From Cyclobacteriaceae bacterium (GTDB taxonomy: Bacteria; Bacteroidota; Bacteroidia; Cytophagales; Cyclobacteriaceae), in NCBI GenBank assembly GCA_026989535.1, contig JALSJD010000100.1, forward strand, positions 1 through 64,000: a DNA stretch of 64,000 nucleotides. Direction: 5' to 3'. The notes beneath the pieces were generated by a model. The model worked only from the letters and a program-made list of their open reading frames with translations, ran no database searches and was not told the origin of the DNA. Positions within the stretch are counted from its first letter, which is position 1. Every line of letters starts with the position of its first letter. Made by a program: the position numbers and the translations under genes. Of the stretch, positions 43,765 through 51,458 are shown piece by piece.

Positions 43765-44538
43765 ATGCTAGTTCTCATTTCTCCTGCTAAATCATTCGAC
43801 CCAAAGGCATTTGGGTTAGATGCACCTAAAACTCCTGTTTTTTCAGAACCCAATTTTAAAAAAAGCTCCGAAAAGCTTATTAAAAAACTGAGTGTATTTT
43901 CGGAAAAGGAGCTTGCTGAATTAATGCATATTAGCCCCGAACTTGCGGCACTTAATGCAAATCGTTATCAAAAATGGGTACTTAATCCTAAAAAAGAAAA
44001 TACCGCACACGCTATTTTGGCTTTTAATGGGGAGGTATATAGAGGATTAGGTGCTAAAAAAATGAATAAGCAGGAGTTAGATTTTGCACAAGAGCATCTT
44101 CGTATTTTATCAGGATTGTATGGGGTGCTTCGCCCCTTAGATTTAATACAAGCATACCGATTAGAGATGGGTACAAAACTTAATTTGCACAGTTATAAAA
44201 ATTTATACCAGTTTTGGGGTGATAAAATAACCGAGTTTATAAACAAAGAGTTGGGTAACAGCAATGCAGTCATAAATTTGGCTTCAAACGAGTACTATAA
44301 ATCTGTAAAGGAATCAAAATTAAAAGCCAACGTAATTACGCCTGTTTTTAAGGATTATAATAATGGGAAGTACAAAATAGTAGCCGTATATGCAAAAAAT
44401 GCCCGGGGTGTAATGGTTAATTATATTATCAAAAACCGTATTACCAACCCTGAATTGCTAAAATCGTTTGATGGCAATGGGTATGCGTTTGACTCAACTC
44501 AATCGAGTGAGTACAATTGGGTGTTTTTAAGAGGATAA
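43765..44538 (+). CDS. yaaA: Peroxide stress protein YaaA (DUF328)
   Basis: 257-residue cytoplasmic protein with the YaaA core (LVLISPAKSFDP; FNGEVYRGLGAKKMNKQELDFAQEHLRILSGLYGVLRPLD; NLASNEYYKSV). In E. coli YaaA limits hydroxyl-radical damage by lowering free iron. The ATG at 43765 is used; the ORF upstream contains no domain sequence. The gene is isolated between the glutamate synthase-like protein and a lipoprotein gene. Confidence 0.93.
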   Translation: MLVLISPAKSFDPKAFGLDAPKTPVFSEPNFKKSSEKLIKKLSVFSEKELAELMHISPELAALNANRYQKWVLNPKKENTAHAILAFNGEVYRGLGAKKMNKQELDFAQEHLRILSGLYGVLRPLDLIQAYRLEMGTKLNLHSYKNLYQFWGDKITEFINKELGNSNAVINLASNEYYKSVKESKLKANVITPVFKDYNNGKYKIVAVYAKNARGVMVNYIIKNRITNPELLKSFDGNGYAFDSTQSSEYNWVFLRG

Positions 44539-44615
44539 AAATTTCTTAAATTCATCACTTTGCTTTCTATTTTTACTTATATTTAATCTTTAATAATTAT
44601 TAGACCGAAACGCCA

Positions 44616-45317
44616 GTGAAAAAACTTTTTCAATTTATGCTATTATTAGTTGTTATAGCAGCTTGCAAAAACAAAAACGAGGATTTTATAAGAATTGACC
44701 CCTATGATAAACAAGTAATTGATTACTTTGAGCAAATCGCTTTAGGGTTTTCAGATGGCTCTATAAGCCAGATTACTCGTAAATGGAAAGCACCTATGAA
44801 AGTGTATATGAGTGGTAGCCCAAGTGAGCCTCTCAAAAATGAGTTGAACAAAATTGTAACAGAAATAAATTCGATTGCTACCGATGGTTTTCAAATTGAA
44901 GTAACGGAAGATTCGTTGGGTGCTAACTTTGATATTATCATAGGTACAGCAAAACAATATTATACAATTTTCCCTTCGCAAGGCGATACTACAAGCACTT
45001 TTGCAGGTAATTATTATATCTATTGGCATAATAAAAGCAATATTTTTTATGGAAATATGTTTATTGATGTTACTCAAGGCACATTTTCTTATTCCACATT
45101 TTTATTGCGTAGGTTATTAACAAATGCCATTGGGCTCACAAACCAATCGCATGAATACCAAAATAGCATATTTTATAGTGGATGGGAAACTGTAAATTCG
45201 TACCAGCGTATTGATAAAGATATGATTCGGCTTTTATACCACCCTGATATGCAAACGGGTTGGAATGCGGAGGTAGCAAGAACCAAAGTGCTTAATATTT
45301 TAATGAATGAGAAGTAA
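44616..45317 (+). CDS. DUF2927 domain lipoprotein
   Basis: 233-residue predicted lipoprotein with a GTG start and a lipobox VIAAC (Cys17). The mature part contains the DUF2927 features IALGFSDGSISQITRKWKAPMKVYMSG and STFLLRRLLTNAIGLTNQSHEYQNSIFY. The family is uncharacterised; the His/Asp content suggests a possible metallopeptidase-like fold but no motif is firm. It precedes a toxin-antitoxin pair but is separated from it by the TA promoter. Confidence 0.72.
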   Translation: MKKLFQFMLLLVVIAACKNKNEDFIRIDPYDKQVIDYFEQIALGFSDGSISQITRKWKAPMKVYMSGSPSEPLKNELNKIVTEINSIATDGFQIEVTEDSLGANFDIIIGTAKQYYTIFPSQGDTTSTFAGNYYIYWHNKSNIFYGNMFIDVTQGTFSYSTFLLRRLLTNAIGLTNQSHEYQNSIFYSGWETVNSYQRIDKDMIRLLYHPDMQTGWNAEVARTKVLNILMNEK

Positions 45318-45350
45318 ATTATTATTACGAATATGCAAAATATTAAAAAA

Positions 45351-45391
45351 TTTGAATTTGCTGTATATTGTGCATATATTTGTACAATATA
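45351..45391 (+). promoter_or_regulatory. yefM-yoeB promoter with autoregulatory operator
   Basis: TTTG (45351-45354), 20-bp spacer, TATATTTG (45375-45382): a textbook Bacteroidota promoter. Overlapping it is a palindrome TATATTGT (45364-45371)/ACAATATA (45384-45391) with a core TGTACA at 45381-45386, the same core hexamer bound by the E. coli YefM-YoeB repressor complex. The antitoxin ATG is 13 bp further on. Confidence 0.65.
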
Positions 45392-45403
45392 AAGTACGTT
45401 TTT

Positions 45404-45655
45404 ATGCAAACCACTACCCTGTCAGATTTTAGAAAAAACATCAAACATTACATTGATAACGTAATCGAAAACTTTGAAACCTTAATAATTAACAGGGGTA
45501 AAGACAGTGGAATTGTTGTTATGTCTTTAGAGGAGTACAACGCCTTGCAATCAACTCAGCACGAATTGGCATCAAACGCTAACAAACAAAGGCTAGATTC
45601 AGCCATCAAAAAAATAGAGGATGGGAACACGTTTGAAAAAGAGTTAATAGACTAA
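45404..45655 (+). CDS. yefM: Antitoxin YefM (Phd/YefM family)
   Basis: 83-residue Phd/YefM antitoxin. The DNA-binding N-terminal domain (MQTTTLSDFRKNIKHYIDNV; VMSLEEYNALQST) is clear and the C-terminal helix would neutralise YoeB. The ATG at 45404 is used; the upstream frame reads through the operator and is not real. The toxin gene begins in its stop codon (TAATG). Autoregulation is expected from the operator at 45364-45391. Confidence 0.9.
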   Translation: MQTTTLSDFRKNIKHYIDNVIENFETLIINRGKDSGIVVMSLEEYNALQSTQHELASNANKQRLDSAIKKIEDGNTFEKELID

Positions 45656-45912
45656 TGAACTACATTTTTGTTGATGAATCGTGGGAGGATTATCTCTATT
45701 GGCAAAAAACGAATAAAAAAATTGTTAAAAAGATAAATGATCTGTTAAAATCCATTTCCCGAGAGCCATATACGGGCATTGGCAAACCAGAGCCGTTAAG
45801 GTATAATTATAAAGGGTTTTGGTCTCGTAGAATCGATTCAGAACATCGGCTTATTTACAAAATCAAGGATGGCGAAATTCATATTGCTAAATGTAGATAC
45901 CATTACGACTAA
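45655..45912 (+). CDS. yoeB: mRNA interferase toxin YoeB (Txe family)
   Basis: 85-residue RelE/YoeB toxin that cleaves mRNA in the ribosomal A site. It has the family pattern WEDYLYWQKTNKKIVKKIN, GIGKPEPLRYNYKGFWSRRID, and the C-terminal EHRLIYKI with the catalytic His/Tyr pair in CRYHYD. All key residues appear intact, so the toxin should be active when not bound by YefM. It overlaps the antitoxin gene by one base. Confidence 0.92.
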   Translation: MNYIFVDESWEDYLYWQKTNKKIVKKINDLLKSISREPYTGIGKPEPLRYNYKGFWSRRIDSEHRLIYKIKDGEIHIAKCRYHYD

Positions 45913-45917
45913 ATAGT

Positions 45918-46086
45918 GCCTGTCCATAAAGTAATTTTTTTTAGAAATAACAAATGACAATATTCAAATAACAACTAAATCTCAAAATACAATTATCTAA
46001 ACACCAAACACTTACATGGTTTTATGTTTTCGTTTTTGAGATTTTTTTGTTATTTGATTTTTGTTTATTGGAGTTTATGGACAGGC
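45918..46086 (+). mobile_element. MITE-like element, copy 3 (best preserved)
   Basis: 169 bp with perfect 13-bp inverted ends GCCTGTCCATAAA (45918-45930) and TTTATGGACAGGC (46074-46086). The internal phrase AAATAACAAATGACAATATTCA matches copies 1, 2 and 4. It sits 6 bp after the yoeB stop. Confidence 0.75.
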
Positions 46087-46119
46087 TCTAAAATTAGGAA
46101 TATTTTCTTTTATCTAACA

Positions 46120-46734
46120 TCACTTCTTTCCCACCATCATAAATAGCGGGTACTCTTTAATACCGCCATCTTCCATTTCTTTTTCGATGGTATGGCAAAT
46201 GCCATAATGGGTAGGTGCTAAACCTGAATCTTTGAGTTTTTGCTCGAGATTAGATTGCACAAATCCTTTATGTCCGTGAAACTCATCTTCGTGAAAACTG
46301 CCATCTTCTTGTACCAAATCTATGATAACCAAATGGCCACCTCTATTTAATAATTGTGAAGATTTTTGGATAAAAAGCGCAGTATCATCAATATGATGCA
46401 GGGTTTGTAAAATAAAAATTAAATCGTACCGATTAGCGGGCAGTCCTTGTGTCATAATATCATATTGCACAGGGTGTAAACTGGCTATGCCTTGGTCTGT
46501 TACTTTTTGCTGCGCTGCTTTGGTCATTTCTATGGAAGCATCCATTAAATCAATAGATGGCAGTTTGTCTTTTAATGCAAAGCTTAACAACCCCGTTCCG
46601 CTGCCATACTCCATTGCTTTTTTTACTTTGCCTAAGTCTATTTGAGAAGCCAGGTAGTTAGCTAATTTATTGGCTCTAGTGGCGTGGTCGTGGTTTTTAT
46701 CCCATTCGGCTGCTTTTTTATCGAAATCGCTCAT
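46120..46734 (-). CDS. Class I SAM-dependent methyltransferase
   Basis: 204-residue methyltransferase with the SAM-binding motif MEYGSGTGLLSFAL (about residues 41-53), a second motif LDASIEM and the post-motif LIFILQTLHHIDD. The substrate is not evident. It is flanked by repeats on both sides and stands alone. Confidence 0.82.
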   Translation of the reverse strand: MSDFDKKAAEWDKNHDHATRANKLANYLASQIDLGKVKKAMEYGSGTGLLSFALKDKLPSIDLMDASIEMTKAAQQKVTDQGIASLHPVQYDIMTQGLPANRYDLIFILQTLHHIDDTALFIQKSSQLLNRGGHLVIIDLVQEDGSFHEDEFHGHKGFVQSNLEQKLKDSGLAPTHYGICHTIEKEMEDGGIKEYPLFMMVGKK

Positions 46735-46736
46735 TG

Positions 46737-46842
46737 GTAATTAATGGTTAATGGTTAATGGTTATTGGTTATTGGTTATTGGGTATTGGGTATTGGTTAT
46801 TGGGTATTAGTTATTGGTTATTGGGTATTGGTTATTGGGTAT
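46737..46842. repeat. TTATTGG/GGGTATTGG tandem tract
   Basis: Degenerate short tandem repeat of GGTTATT and GGGTATT units directly upstream of the methyltransferase start. Of the same vocabulary class as the CTCCAAACTTC tracts. It probably slips in length between strains. Confidence 0.65.
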
Positions 46843-46880
46843 TTATCAAACAGATTGCTTCACTCGGTAGTTATCGGGTA

Positions 46881-46991
46881 TTTGTCATTGACAGACTAAA
46901 GAATTTCAAAAGAGGGGATGCCGGAACATATCCGGCAAAGTGTATAAAAAGTACGGTTCCCCACATCCGTTGCGGGGTCTCCATTTTAAAG
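46881..46991 (+). repeat. Two-hairpin element (family A), copy with flank B1
   Basis: GGGGATG, hairpin CCGGA/TCCGG (46921-46935), CAAAGTGTATAAAAAG, then hairpin CCCCACA/TGCGGGG and GGTCTCC. Runs directly into repeat B1. Confidence 0.65.
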
Positions 46992-47080
46992 AGATTCTTC
47001 AGTCGTTCCTCCTTCTGAATGACGGTTCGAAAAAGAGTACACGTCACTCACCTGGCTACAAGCTCGAAGAGTCTCCTATT
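46988..47080 (+). repeat. Repeat B, copy 1
   Basis: 93-bp repeat almost identical to 47255-47347 (AGAGATTCTTCAGTCGTTCC to CGAAGAGTCTCCT), with inverted ends GAGATTCTTC/GAAGAGTCTC. Contains GAATGACGG. Confidence 0.7.
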
Positions 47081-47082
47081 GA

Positions 47083-47253
47083 TTACCCCCTCTTTATATC
47101 CTCCCACAAATCTCTGAAAGAAGGATTTTTATTGGTAATCAATTCTAGTTTATATCTACTCTTTCCTTTTATATACTTTTCTCGTTCAATGGCAGATTCA
47201 ATATTATCAATAATTTCAAAATGTATTAGTTTATTGCAATTATAATTGTTTTG
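47083..47253 (-). pseudogene. GIY-YIG nuclease remnant between two B repeats
   Basis: Open frame without a start, LQNNYNCNKLIHFEIIDNIE then SAIEREKYIKGKSRYKLELI, to a TAA at 47083. The K-IH-E-ID-IE-AI-REK-IKGKSR pattern is the second half of a GIY-YIG domain; the N-terminal GIY-YIG half is missing. It is bounded exactly by the two B repeats. Confidence 0.55.
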
Positions 47254-47254
47254 T

Positions 47255-47347
47255 AAAGAGATTCTTCAGTCGTTCCTCCTTCTGAATGACGGTTCGAAAA
47301 AGAGTGTACGTCACTCAGCCGGCTACAGCCCGAAGAGTCTCCTAATT
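47255..47347 (+). repeat. Repeat B, copy 2
   Basis: Direct copy of 46988-47080, same orientation, differing at a few bases (CAGCCGGCTACAGCC here). It abuts family A copy 47351. Confidence 0.7.
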
Positions 47348-47350
47348 GTT

Positions 47351-47450
47351 TAGTACTAAACCTTTTAATTAAGGGGATGTCGAAACAGATTCGGCAAATG
47401 TATAAAAAGTACGATTCCCCGCATCCGTTGCGGGGTCTCCATTTTAAAGG
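47351..47450 (+). repeat. Two-hairpin element (family A), copy next to B2
   Basis: As at 46881, but the first stem is GTCGAA/TTCGGC (47380-47396 region, with one G-U pair) and the second is CCCCGCA/TGCGGGG. A half copy of the TTGAGCGATT palindrome follows at 47464-47483. Confidence 0.65.
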
Positions 47451-47476
47451 TTATATTTTCATCTCTACTCAATCGC

Positions 47477-48283
47477 TCAATTTAGGTTTACATGTTTTTT
47501 AATCATTGCCCACTCAAAGATAGCGGGAAAATATTGATGCATTATACGTGTAAATTTACCAATACCTGATAGGGTTTGTTTGTATGTTCGATGTTCGATG
47601 CCACGAACAAAATAATTTGCCACTTTGGTTAAGGGCATTCGCTTAAACTGTTTTCGCACAGGCATTAATTTAATATTTCCATTGGCATCGTAATACGTTT
47701 TGTCTTTATCATTTTCGGCAAACCCTACATAATTAATGCCTACGTGTACTCCTGTGCCTGCCAATTCAATTTTTAAGGATTGCACCAAAGCAGTGAGTGA
47801 CATTTTAGAAGCGGAGTACGCAGAATAATTAGGCAGCCCCATATATCCGGCAATGCTGCCTGTAAACACAACGCTTCCCTTCGATTTTTTTAGATGTGGC
47901 AAGGCCGCTTTAGTAGGAAAAAGCACACCCATAATATTGGTATGAAATACTTGTTCAAATACTTCGGGTTGGGTGTCGGCAATGCTCCCTTCCATTGCAA
48001 TGCCTGCATTATTAATCAGCATATCTAGCTGCCCAAATCGATCGATGGTTTGTTCAATTAAATTTTCGCATTCCTCATATTTACCCACATCTGCTTGTAC
48101 TGCCAACACTTCATAGCCTTGGGCAAATAATTCAAGTTTGGCTTGGGTAAGCTTATCTACATTGCGGCCATTTAATACCACTTTAACCCCTTTTTTTGCC
48201 AAGGCAATAGCAATGGCCTTGCCAATGCCTTGGCTTGACCCCGTAATGATAGCTACTTTATCCTTTAAATTTACTTTCTTCAT
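47477..48283 (-). CDS. SDR family oxidoreductase
   Basis: 268-residue short-chain dehydrogenase: cofactor motif TGSSQGIGKAIAIALAKKG (about 15-33), NNAG, catalytic YSASK preceded by a Ser in GSIAGYMG. The preference for NAD or NADP is unclear. The upstream epimerase gene overlaps its start by 4 bp, so the two are translationally coupled and may act on the same small molecule. Confidence 0.9.
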   Translation of the reverse strand: MKKVNLKDKVAIITGSSQGIGKAIAIALAKKGVKVVLNGRNVDKLTQAKLELFAQGYEVLAVQADVGKYEECENLIEQTIDRFGQLDMLINNAGIAMEGSIADTQPEVFEQVFHTNIMGVLFPTKAALPHLKKSKGSVVFTGSIAGYMGLPNYSAYSASKMSLTALVQSLKIELAGTGVHVGINYVGFAENDKDKTYYDANGNIKLMPVRKQFKRMPLTKVANYFVRGIEHRTYKQTLSGIGKFTRIMHQYFPAIFEWAMIKKHVNLN

Positions 48284-49272
48284 TTTGTTGTAAGATACCC
48301 ATTTTCTTTAAACCATTCAAAGGCCTCTTTAATTGCTATTTTAATAGATGTTTGAGGCATATTAAGTTCCTTAACTGCTTTAGCTGCTGTAAAGTAATTG
48401 GTAATTAGGCTTAGTTGCGCTACCGAATAACTCACTTTTGGGGGCTTTTTAGTTAGCTTACTTACCCATTGCGAAAGAATGCCATAGAATAAAATAATCA
48501 AATTAGGGATTTTTAGCTTTGGAGGCTTAACACCTAATTCATCAGCCACTAACTGGTTAAAATCCTTATAGCTTAGGTTCTTGTTGGCCATTAAATAACA
48601 TTCGCCTTTTTTGCCCAATTTAAGGGCATTGCAAGCTGCTATGGCTACATCTTTTACATACACAAAATTTTTACCTCCATTGGTGTAGCCCGGAATTTCA
48701 CCCTTATAAAGAGCCAATAATAAAGCACCACTGCTTGGTTTGGTATCATAAGGCCCAAGCATAAAGGTGGGGTTCAGAATTACCGCATCAAGACCTGCAT
48801 CCTTCACCGATTTAATAATTGCTTGTTGTGCGGCTAGTTTTGAGTCGATATAATCTAGCCCATACTTGGCTGATTTAAAAGGTGATTCTTCAGTACCAGG
48901 TTGCTCTAATGTTCCGTGACCAAACGAAGTAGCAGTGCCAATAGCTACCAATCGTTTTACTTTTGGCTTTAGTGCTGCTGAGATAACATTTAAGGTGCCA
49001 TCATAATTAACTTTCCAACTAATTTCTGATCGCTGAGGCCAAATGGAGGTATTTGCCGCTGCGTGAATAATATAGTCACAGGATTTGGCAGCGCCTTCTA
49101 CTTCAGATGGATTCAAAATATCACCTGCTAGCTTTTCGATGGGTAAGTCGTCTAGTGTTGTTACTGGGCTATTTTTTTGAACAAAAGCACGTACTTCAAT
49201 CTTTCTATTCAAAAGCTCACGCACTATATTATTACCTAAAAATCCATCTGCTCCAGTAACGAGTACTTTCAT
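48280..49272 (-). CDS. NAD-dependent epimerase/dehydratase family protein
   Basis: 330-residue extended SDR: VTGADGFLGNNIVRELLNRK cofactor motif, HAAANTSIWPQ, active-site region KYGLDYIDSKLAAQQAI (YxxxK). Resembles dihydroflavonol reductase-like or sterol dehydrogenase-like proteins; the substrate is unknown. Overlaps the SDR gene by 4 bp. Confidence 0.88.
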   Translation of the reverse strand: MKVLVTGADGFLGNNIVRELLNRKIEVRAFVQKNSPVTTLDDLPIEKLAGDILNPSEVEGAAKSCDYIIHAAANTSIWPQRSEISWKVNYDGTLNVISAALKPKVKRLVAIGTATSFGHGTLEQPGTEESPFKSAKYGLDYIDSKLAAQQAIIKSVKDAGLDAVILNPTFMLGPYDTKPSSGALLLALYKGEIPGYTNGGKNFVYVKDVAIAACNALKLGKKGECYLMANKNLSYKDFNQLVADELGVKPPKLKIPNLIILFYGILSQWVSKLTKKPPKVSYSVAQLSLITNYFTAAKAVKELNMPQTSIKIAIKEAFEWFKENGYLTTK

Positions 49273-49288
49273 TTATTATTATTTTTAT

Positions 49289-49357
49289 CCGTCATTTTCG
49301 CGAAGGCGGGAATCTGTGCAATGAATGAAGGGATTCCTGCCTTCGCAGGAATGACGG
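49289..49357. repeat. CCGTCATT..AATGACGG intergenic palindrome
   Basis: Inverted repeat built of CGAAGGCGGGAATC (left) and GATTCCTGCCTTCG (right) bounded by CCGTCATT/AATGACGG. Same core as the palindrome at 7615-7649. Lies upstream of the epimerase gene (minus strand). Confidence 0.7.
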
Positions 49358-49384
49358 TGTGGATGGGGTGTTTGGTTAACAAAA

Positions 49385-49639
49385 TTAACACGATTGTGGG
49401 AGTTGCTTGCCATTAAAGCTAATCAATTTATCCAATCGAATTTCTTGGCTATTTTTAAGCAGCATATACTCCACCTTATTCTTTATAAACAGTGTTTTAA
49501 TTCTTGCCTCTACTATTTCAGTAACACCTTCATTCAAATAGAGGTGTCCTTAAACAATGGTAGCCACTTGTTTTAGCGTTGCCGCTTCTTCTAAATAATC
49601 ATAAAAAGAGCAACTAATGGGTGTATAGGGATTATCCAT
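49385..49639 (-). pseudogene. rof: Rho-binding antiterminator (Rof) homologue with internal stop
   Basis: 85-codon frame (84 residues) starting ATG (49639) inside the 3' end of the mobA-like gene. It reads MDNPYTPISCSFYDYLEEAA then LKQVATIV, a TAA at codon 30 (49552-49550), then GHLYLNEGVTEIVEARIKTL, continuing NSQEIRLDKLISFNGKQLPQSC to its normal stop. The PISC-YD-LE-A start and LRLDKI-SF-like end match the Rof family (Rho inhibitor, ~84 residues). The single in-frame stop, with no frame loss, points to a recent nonsense mutation or an assembly error. Confidence 0.65.
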
Positions 49640-50744
49640 TAATAATTTTTAAAGCCTCCTCAAATTCTTCGGGTGTGTTTACATTGGTAAGTGCTTGTAC
49701 ATTGCGCTCTGTTATAATTTCCACATTATTATTAATTAATACTTTACGAGGGCACGAATAGCCTTTCGAAAGAAAATCGAGCATTCGAGGATATGCCCTA
49801 GGCTCCCAAATAGAAATGAGTGGCTCTGGAAACTCATTTTGAGGATCGATAAAACAAGTGGCCAATTTCGATGGGTTTCTATGCTCAACTAAATTACTTA
49901 TAGTTGCTTTATCCAAGAAAGGTAAATCAACGGCTATCACTAACCAAGCCACATTCGGCTCTTGCATAAAAGCACTTAAAATACCTCCGTAGGGACCAAG
50001 TCCGATAAATTTATCGGCAATGCTTGGCACGGCTAATTCACTCGATTGGCCTTCATCTCGGCTCGAAACAAATACCTCCTCGCACACGTTCTCTAATAAT
50101 TCTATGGCGTGTTGTTGCTGTGGTTTGTTATGGTATTTGAGCTGTGATTTATCTTTATTCATACGAGTGCTTTTGCCACCCGCCAGTACTAATCCGTATA
50201 ATTTTGGTATTCGATTGCGAAGCCAACCATCAATAAATTGGGTAATTTTTTCTAGTTCAGATGCCTTAAAAACAGGCACGTCCGTATTATTTATATGGGC
50301 AACCAAGTAGTCTGGTACTGCCTCAACCGATTTCTCTAAAATCACCATTACTACATTGGTAAGCTTATCCTGCTTTTTGGCTAAGTCCTTTTTAGGATGC
50401 ACAAAAGCTATTTGAGCCGCTGCCAGATTATGATTGGCATTGATAAGGGTTAAATCGATATGCCTAAAATCGGGTGCTGCCGCTAATGAATCTAATCGTT
50501 TATACGAAATGCGATCTACAAATTCGGTTACTGCACCAAATTGCAGCGCACTCCAACCATCAGGCTCAGGCGCATTATGGTCTGCATCTATATAGCCAAT
50601 ATTCCAATGGGCTTTTAAAGTGGTTATCAATTGAGCAGATAGGGCTTTTATTTCGCCACAAGGAGCGCCCATAATGCCAAGTTCGTTTCTGCCAAATTTA
50701 CCTCCTATTGGCTTTTGTAGTTTTGTGTGTTTTTGATGTGCCAT
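49632..50744 (-). CDS. mobA: MobA-like NTP transferase with extra N-terminal domain
   Basis: 370-residue protein. The C-terminal part (about 175-370) is a molybdenum-cofactor guanylyltransferase-type domain: LYGLVLAGGKSTRMNKDKSQL, then the DLPFLD metal site and LTNVNTPEE. The N-terminal ~165 residues (KLQKPIGGKFGRNELGIMGAPCGEIK, later GYIDADHNAPEPDG) occupy the place where MobB is found in MobAB fusions, but lack a clear P-loop GxxGxGKT. So either a degenerate MobB or an unrelated adaptor. Likely transfers GMP to molybdopterin. The upstream frame to 50813 is not used. Confidence 0.82.
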   Translation of the reverse strand: MAHQKHTKLQKPIGGKFGRNELGIMGAPCGEIKALSAQLITTLKAHWNIGYIDADHNAPEPDGWSALQFGAVTEFVDRISYKRLDSLAAAPDFRHIDLTLINANHNLAAAQIAFVHPKKDLAKKQDKLTNVVMVILEKSVEAVPDYLVAHINNTDVPVFKASELEKITQFIDGWLRNRIPKLYGLVLAGGKSTRMNKDKSQLKYHNKPQQQHAIELLENVCEEVFVSSRDEGQSSELAVPSIADKFIGLGPYGGILSAFMQEPNVAWLVIAVDLPFLDKATISNLVEHRNPSKLATCFIDPQNEFPEPLISIWEPRAYPRMLDFLSKGYSCPRKVLINNNVEIITERNVQALTNVNTPEEFEEALKIING

Positions 50745-50865
50745 TTTAAATTTCGAATTAATAAAAATACAGATTGTGCTTAAAGTCTTTTCGTTATTTA
50801 CTGGTCTTAGCATCTAGCTAAGTCCCTGCCAATCAATACAAAAATAATGCTTTTCATAATAGTTT

Positions 50866-50881
50866 TTAGTCTTAGCGAGAC
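50866..50881. repeat. Second copy of TTAGTCTTAGCGAGAC
   Basis: Exact 16-mer shared with 25677-25692, in the gap between mobA and moaC. Confidence 0.5.
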
Positions 50882-50909
50882 GCTATTAACCAGTAGTGCA
50901 TAGTTACAG

Positions 50910-51383
50910 TCAAACAAATTTAAAATCTTTCTTCCCGCCTGTCTTTTCGAGTAATCGAGTACTCACAATTTCAATATCGTGGCTCATTGCTTTACACATA
51001 TCGTATATAGTTATGGCAGCTACACTGGCTCCTGTAATCGCCTCCATTTCGATGCCTGTTTTGGCTGTTACTTTAGCGGTGCAGGTAATAATGGCTCTGG
51101 TTCCTTCGGTAACAATTTCAATTTTACAATCTTCTAATCCAACAGGGTGGCAAAACGGAATAAGTTCCGATGTTTTCTTCGCGCCCATCGTGCCAGCAAT
51201 AATAGCGGTGTGAAATACTGGTCCCTTTTTGGTAAAGATTTCTCCTTCTTTTAGCTCTGCCATTATCTGCTCCCCAAGTTCTACAATACTTTGGGCTGTA
51301 GCCGTTCGTTGCGTGATTTGTTTTACAGAAACATCCACCATTGCAGGGTTGCCTTTGTTATCGATATGTGTTAGTTCAGCCAT
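50910..51383 (-). CDS. moaC: Cyclic pyranopterin monophosphate synthase MoaC
   Basis: 157-residue enzyme forming cPMP in molybdenum-cofactor synthesis. Diagnostic segments: MVDVSVKQITQRTATAQSIV, KGPVFHTAIIAGTMGAKKTSELIPFCHPV and TGIEMEAITGASVAAITIYDMCKAM. The key Lys and His/Asp residues are all present. It lies upstream of mobA (minus strand) and divergent from moeA. MoaA, MoaD and MoaE are not in this window. Confidence 0.95.
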   Translation of the reverse strand: MAELTHIDNKGNPAMVDVSVKQITQRTATAQSIVELGEQIMAELKEGEIFTKKGPVFHTAIIAGTMGAKKTSELIPFCHPVGLEDCKIEIVTEGTRAIITCTAKVTAKTGIEMEAITGASVAAITIYDMCKAMSHDIEIVSTRLLEKTGGKKDFKFV

Positions 51384-51458
51384 TTTTGAGTAATATTTTA
51401 CAGTTAAACAAAGATAGCTAATGATTGCCGCATTACTTTTGTCTAAACATTTTTTGAT

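Noticed and set aside
46758-47018. Frame encoding WLLGIGYW repeats
   Set aside because: Translation of the TTATTGG tandem tract; no start context, and it runs into the A and B repeats.
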